From assembly GCA_011800805.1 (NCBI GenBank), contig MPNW01000283.1, positions 1 through 64,000 on the forward strand: a stretch of DNA of 64,000 nucleotides, written 5' to 3'. Below, in pieces: positions 63,670-64,000 of the stretch (position 1 is its first letter; each line of letters starts with the position of its first letter). A model generated the notes under the pieces. That model ran no database searches, was not told the origin of the DNA, and saw only the letters and a program-made list of their open reading frames with translations. The DNA is from Hirudo medicinalis. Lineage: Eukaryota; Annelida; Clitellata; Hirudinida; Hirudinidae. A program made the translations under genes and the position numbers.

Positions 63670-63788
63670 TTCTTCACGATCTGATAGATCGGCCAACGAA
63701 GTTTCAACACAGTGGTAGCGGTAATTATTATCCGCTTTATTGTTATTTACAGCCACATTTAACGAGGAATTGTTTTTAAAGAGGCCTT
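63670..63788 (-). CDS. possible unassigned coding exon
   Basis: On the minus strand a good acceptor (CTTTTCTGTTCAG) near 63789 precedes an open stretch reading LMSEGLFKNNSSLNVAVNNN and then ETSLADLSDREEH. It ends near a GTACGC donor-like site. It has more complex composition than the surrounding DNA. No domain is recognised and no partner exon joins it in phase with certainty. It could be the 3' part of a gene beginning beyond 64000. Confidence 0.25.
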
Positions 63789-64000
63789 CAGACATTAGCA
63801 CCTCTGAACAGAAAAGCGTCAACTCAATCGATCTCACTTAACATGAGTATTTTTGGCACAAAGAACATTTAACACTTTTGGAGGAGCACAAACATTCATT
63901 TTTACATGTTGAAGGCATGCTATTGAATACATTTTCAATAAACTAATCCTAAAATAAATATTTTTTAAGTTTAAATAATTCAAATAATGGGTATTTTGTT

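Overview
The window is eukaryotic nuclear DNA, AT-rich, with many short GT–AG introns, so genes had to be assembled by joining exons whose phases match. The gene set (an ErbB-type receptor, SMOC-like matricellular protein, WAVE, classical calpain, SMARCAL1, WDR91) is animal. The intron-rich, compact layout and the CR1/Jockey-like retrotransposons suggest a lophotrochozoan invertebrate. My guess is a leech-like annelid, but nothing in the window proves it.

Layout. 1–4001: six-finger C2H2 gene (−). 4640–5600: degraded DNA, including a transposon-like scrap and a monoamine-type GPCR pseudogene (−). 6224–11123: WDR91 (−), head-to-head with 11965–14713: WASF/WAVE (+). 15541–19904: SMARCAL1 (+). 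20182–22803: NDUFA10 (−) and 23701–24314: NDUFA5 (−), two complex I subunit genes side by side. 25050–27440: non-LTR retrotransposon remains. 29082–34814: calpain (−). 36607–37431: intronless TFIIE-beta (−). 39515–52907: EGFR/ErbB-family receptor (+), whose introns carry an antisense LINE and a DNA element with long terminal inverted repeats. 53870–55620: 5'-truncated LINE (+) with an 18-bp x 20 array in its tail. 56023–61233: SMOC-like gene (−). 61234–64000: mostly simple repeats, plus a possible unassigned exon.

Most notable points: (1) the ErbB receptor has HRN in place of HRD and DAM in place of DFG, so it should be a pseudokinase; the HRN change is the one found in vertebrate ERBB3. (2) The SMOC-like gene has a duplicated thyroglobulin-1 + EF-hand (EC) module, TY–EC–TY–EC, with splice phases that support a single transcript. 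(3) A LINE has lost its endonuclease, joining ORF1 to the pre-RT region. The housekeeping genes are in ordinary arrangements and show no operon-like functional grouping apart from the two neighbouring complex I genes.
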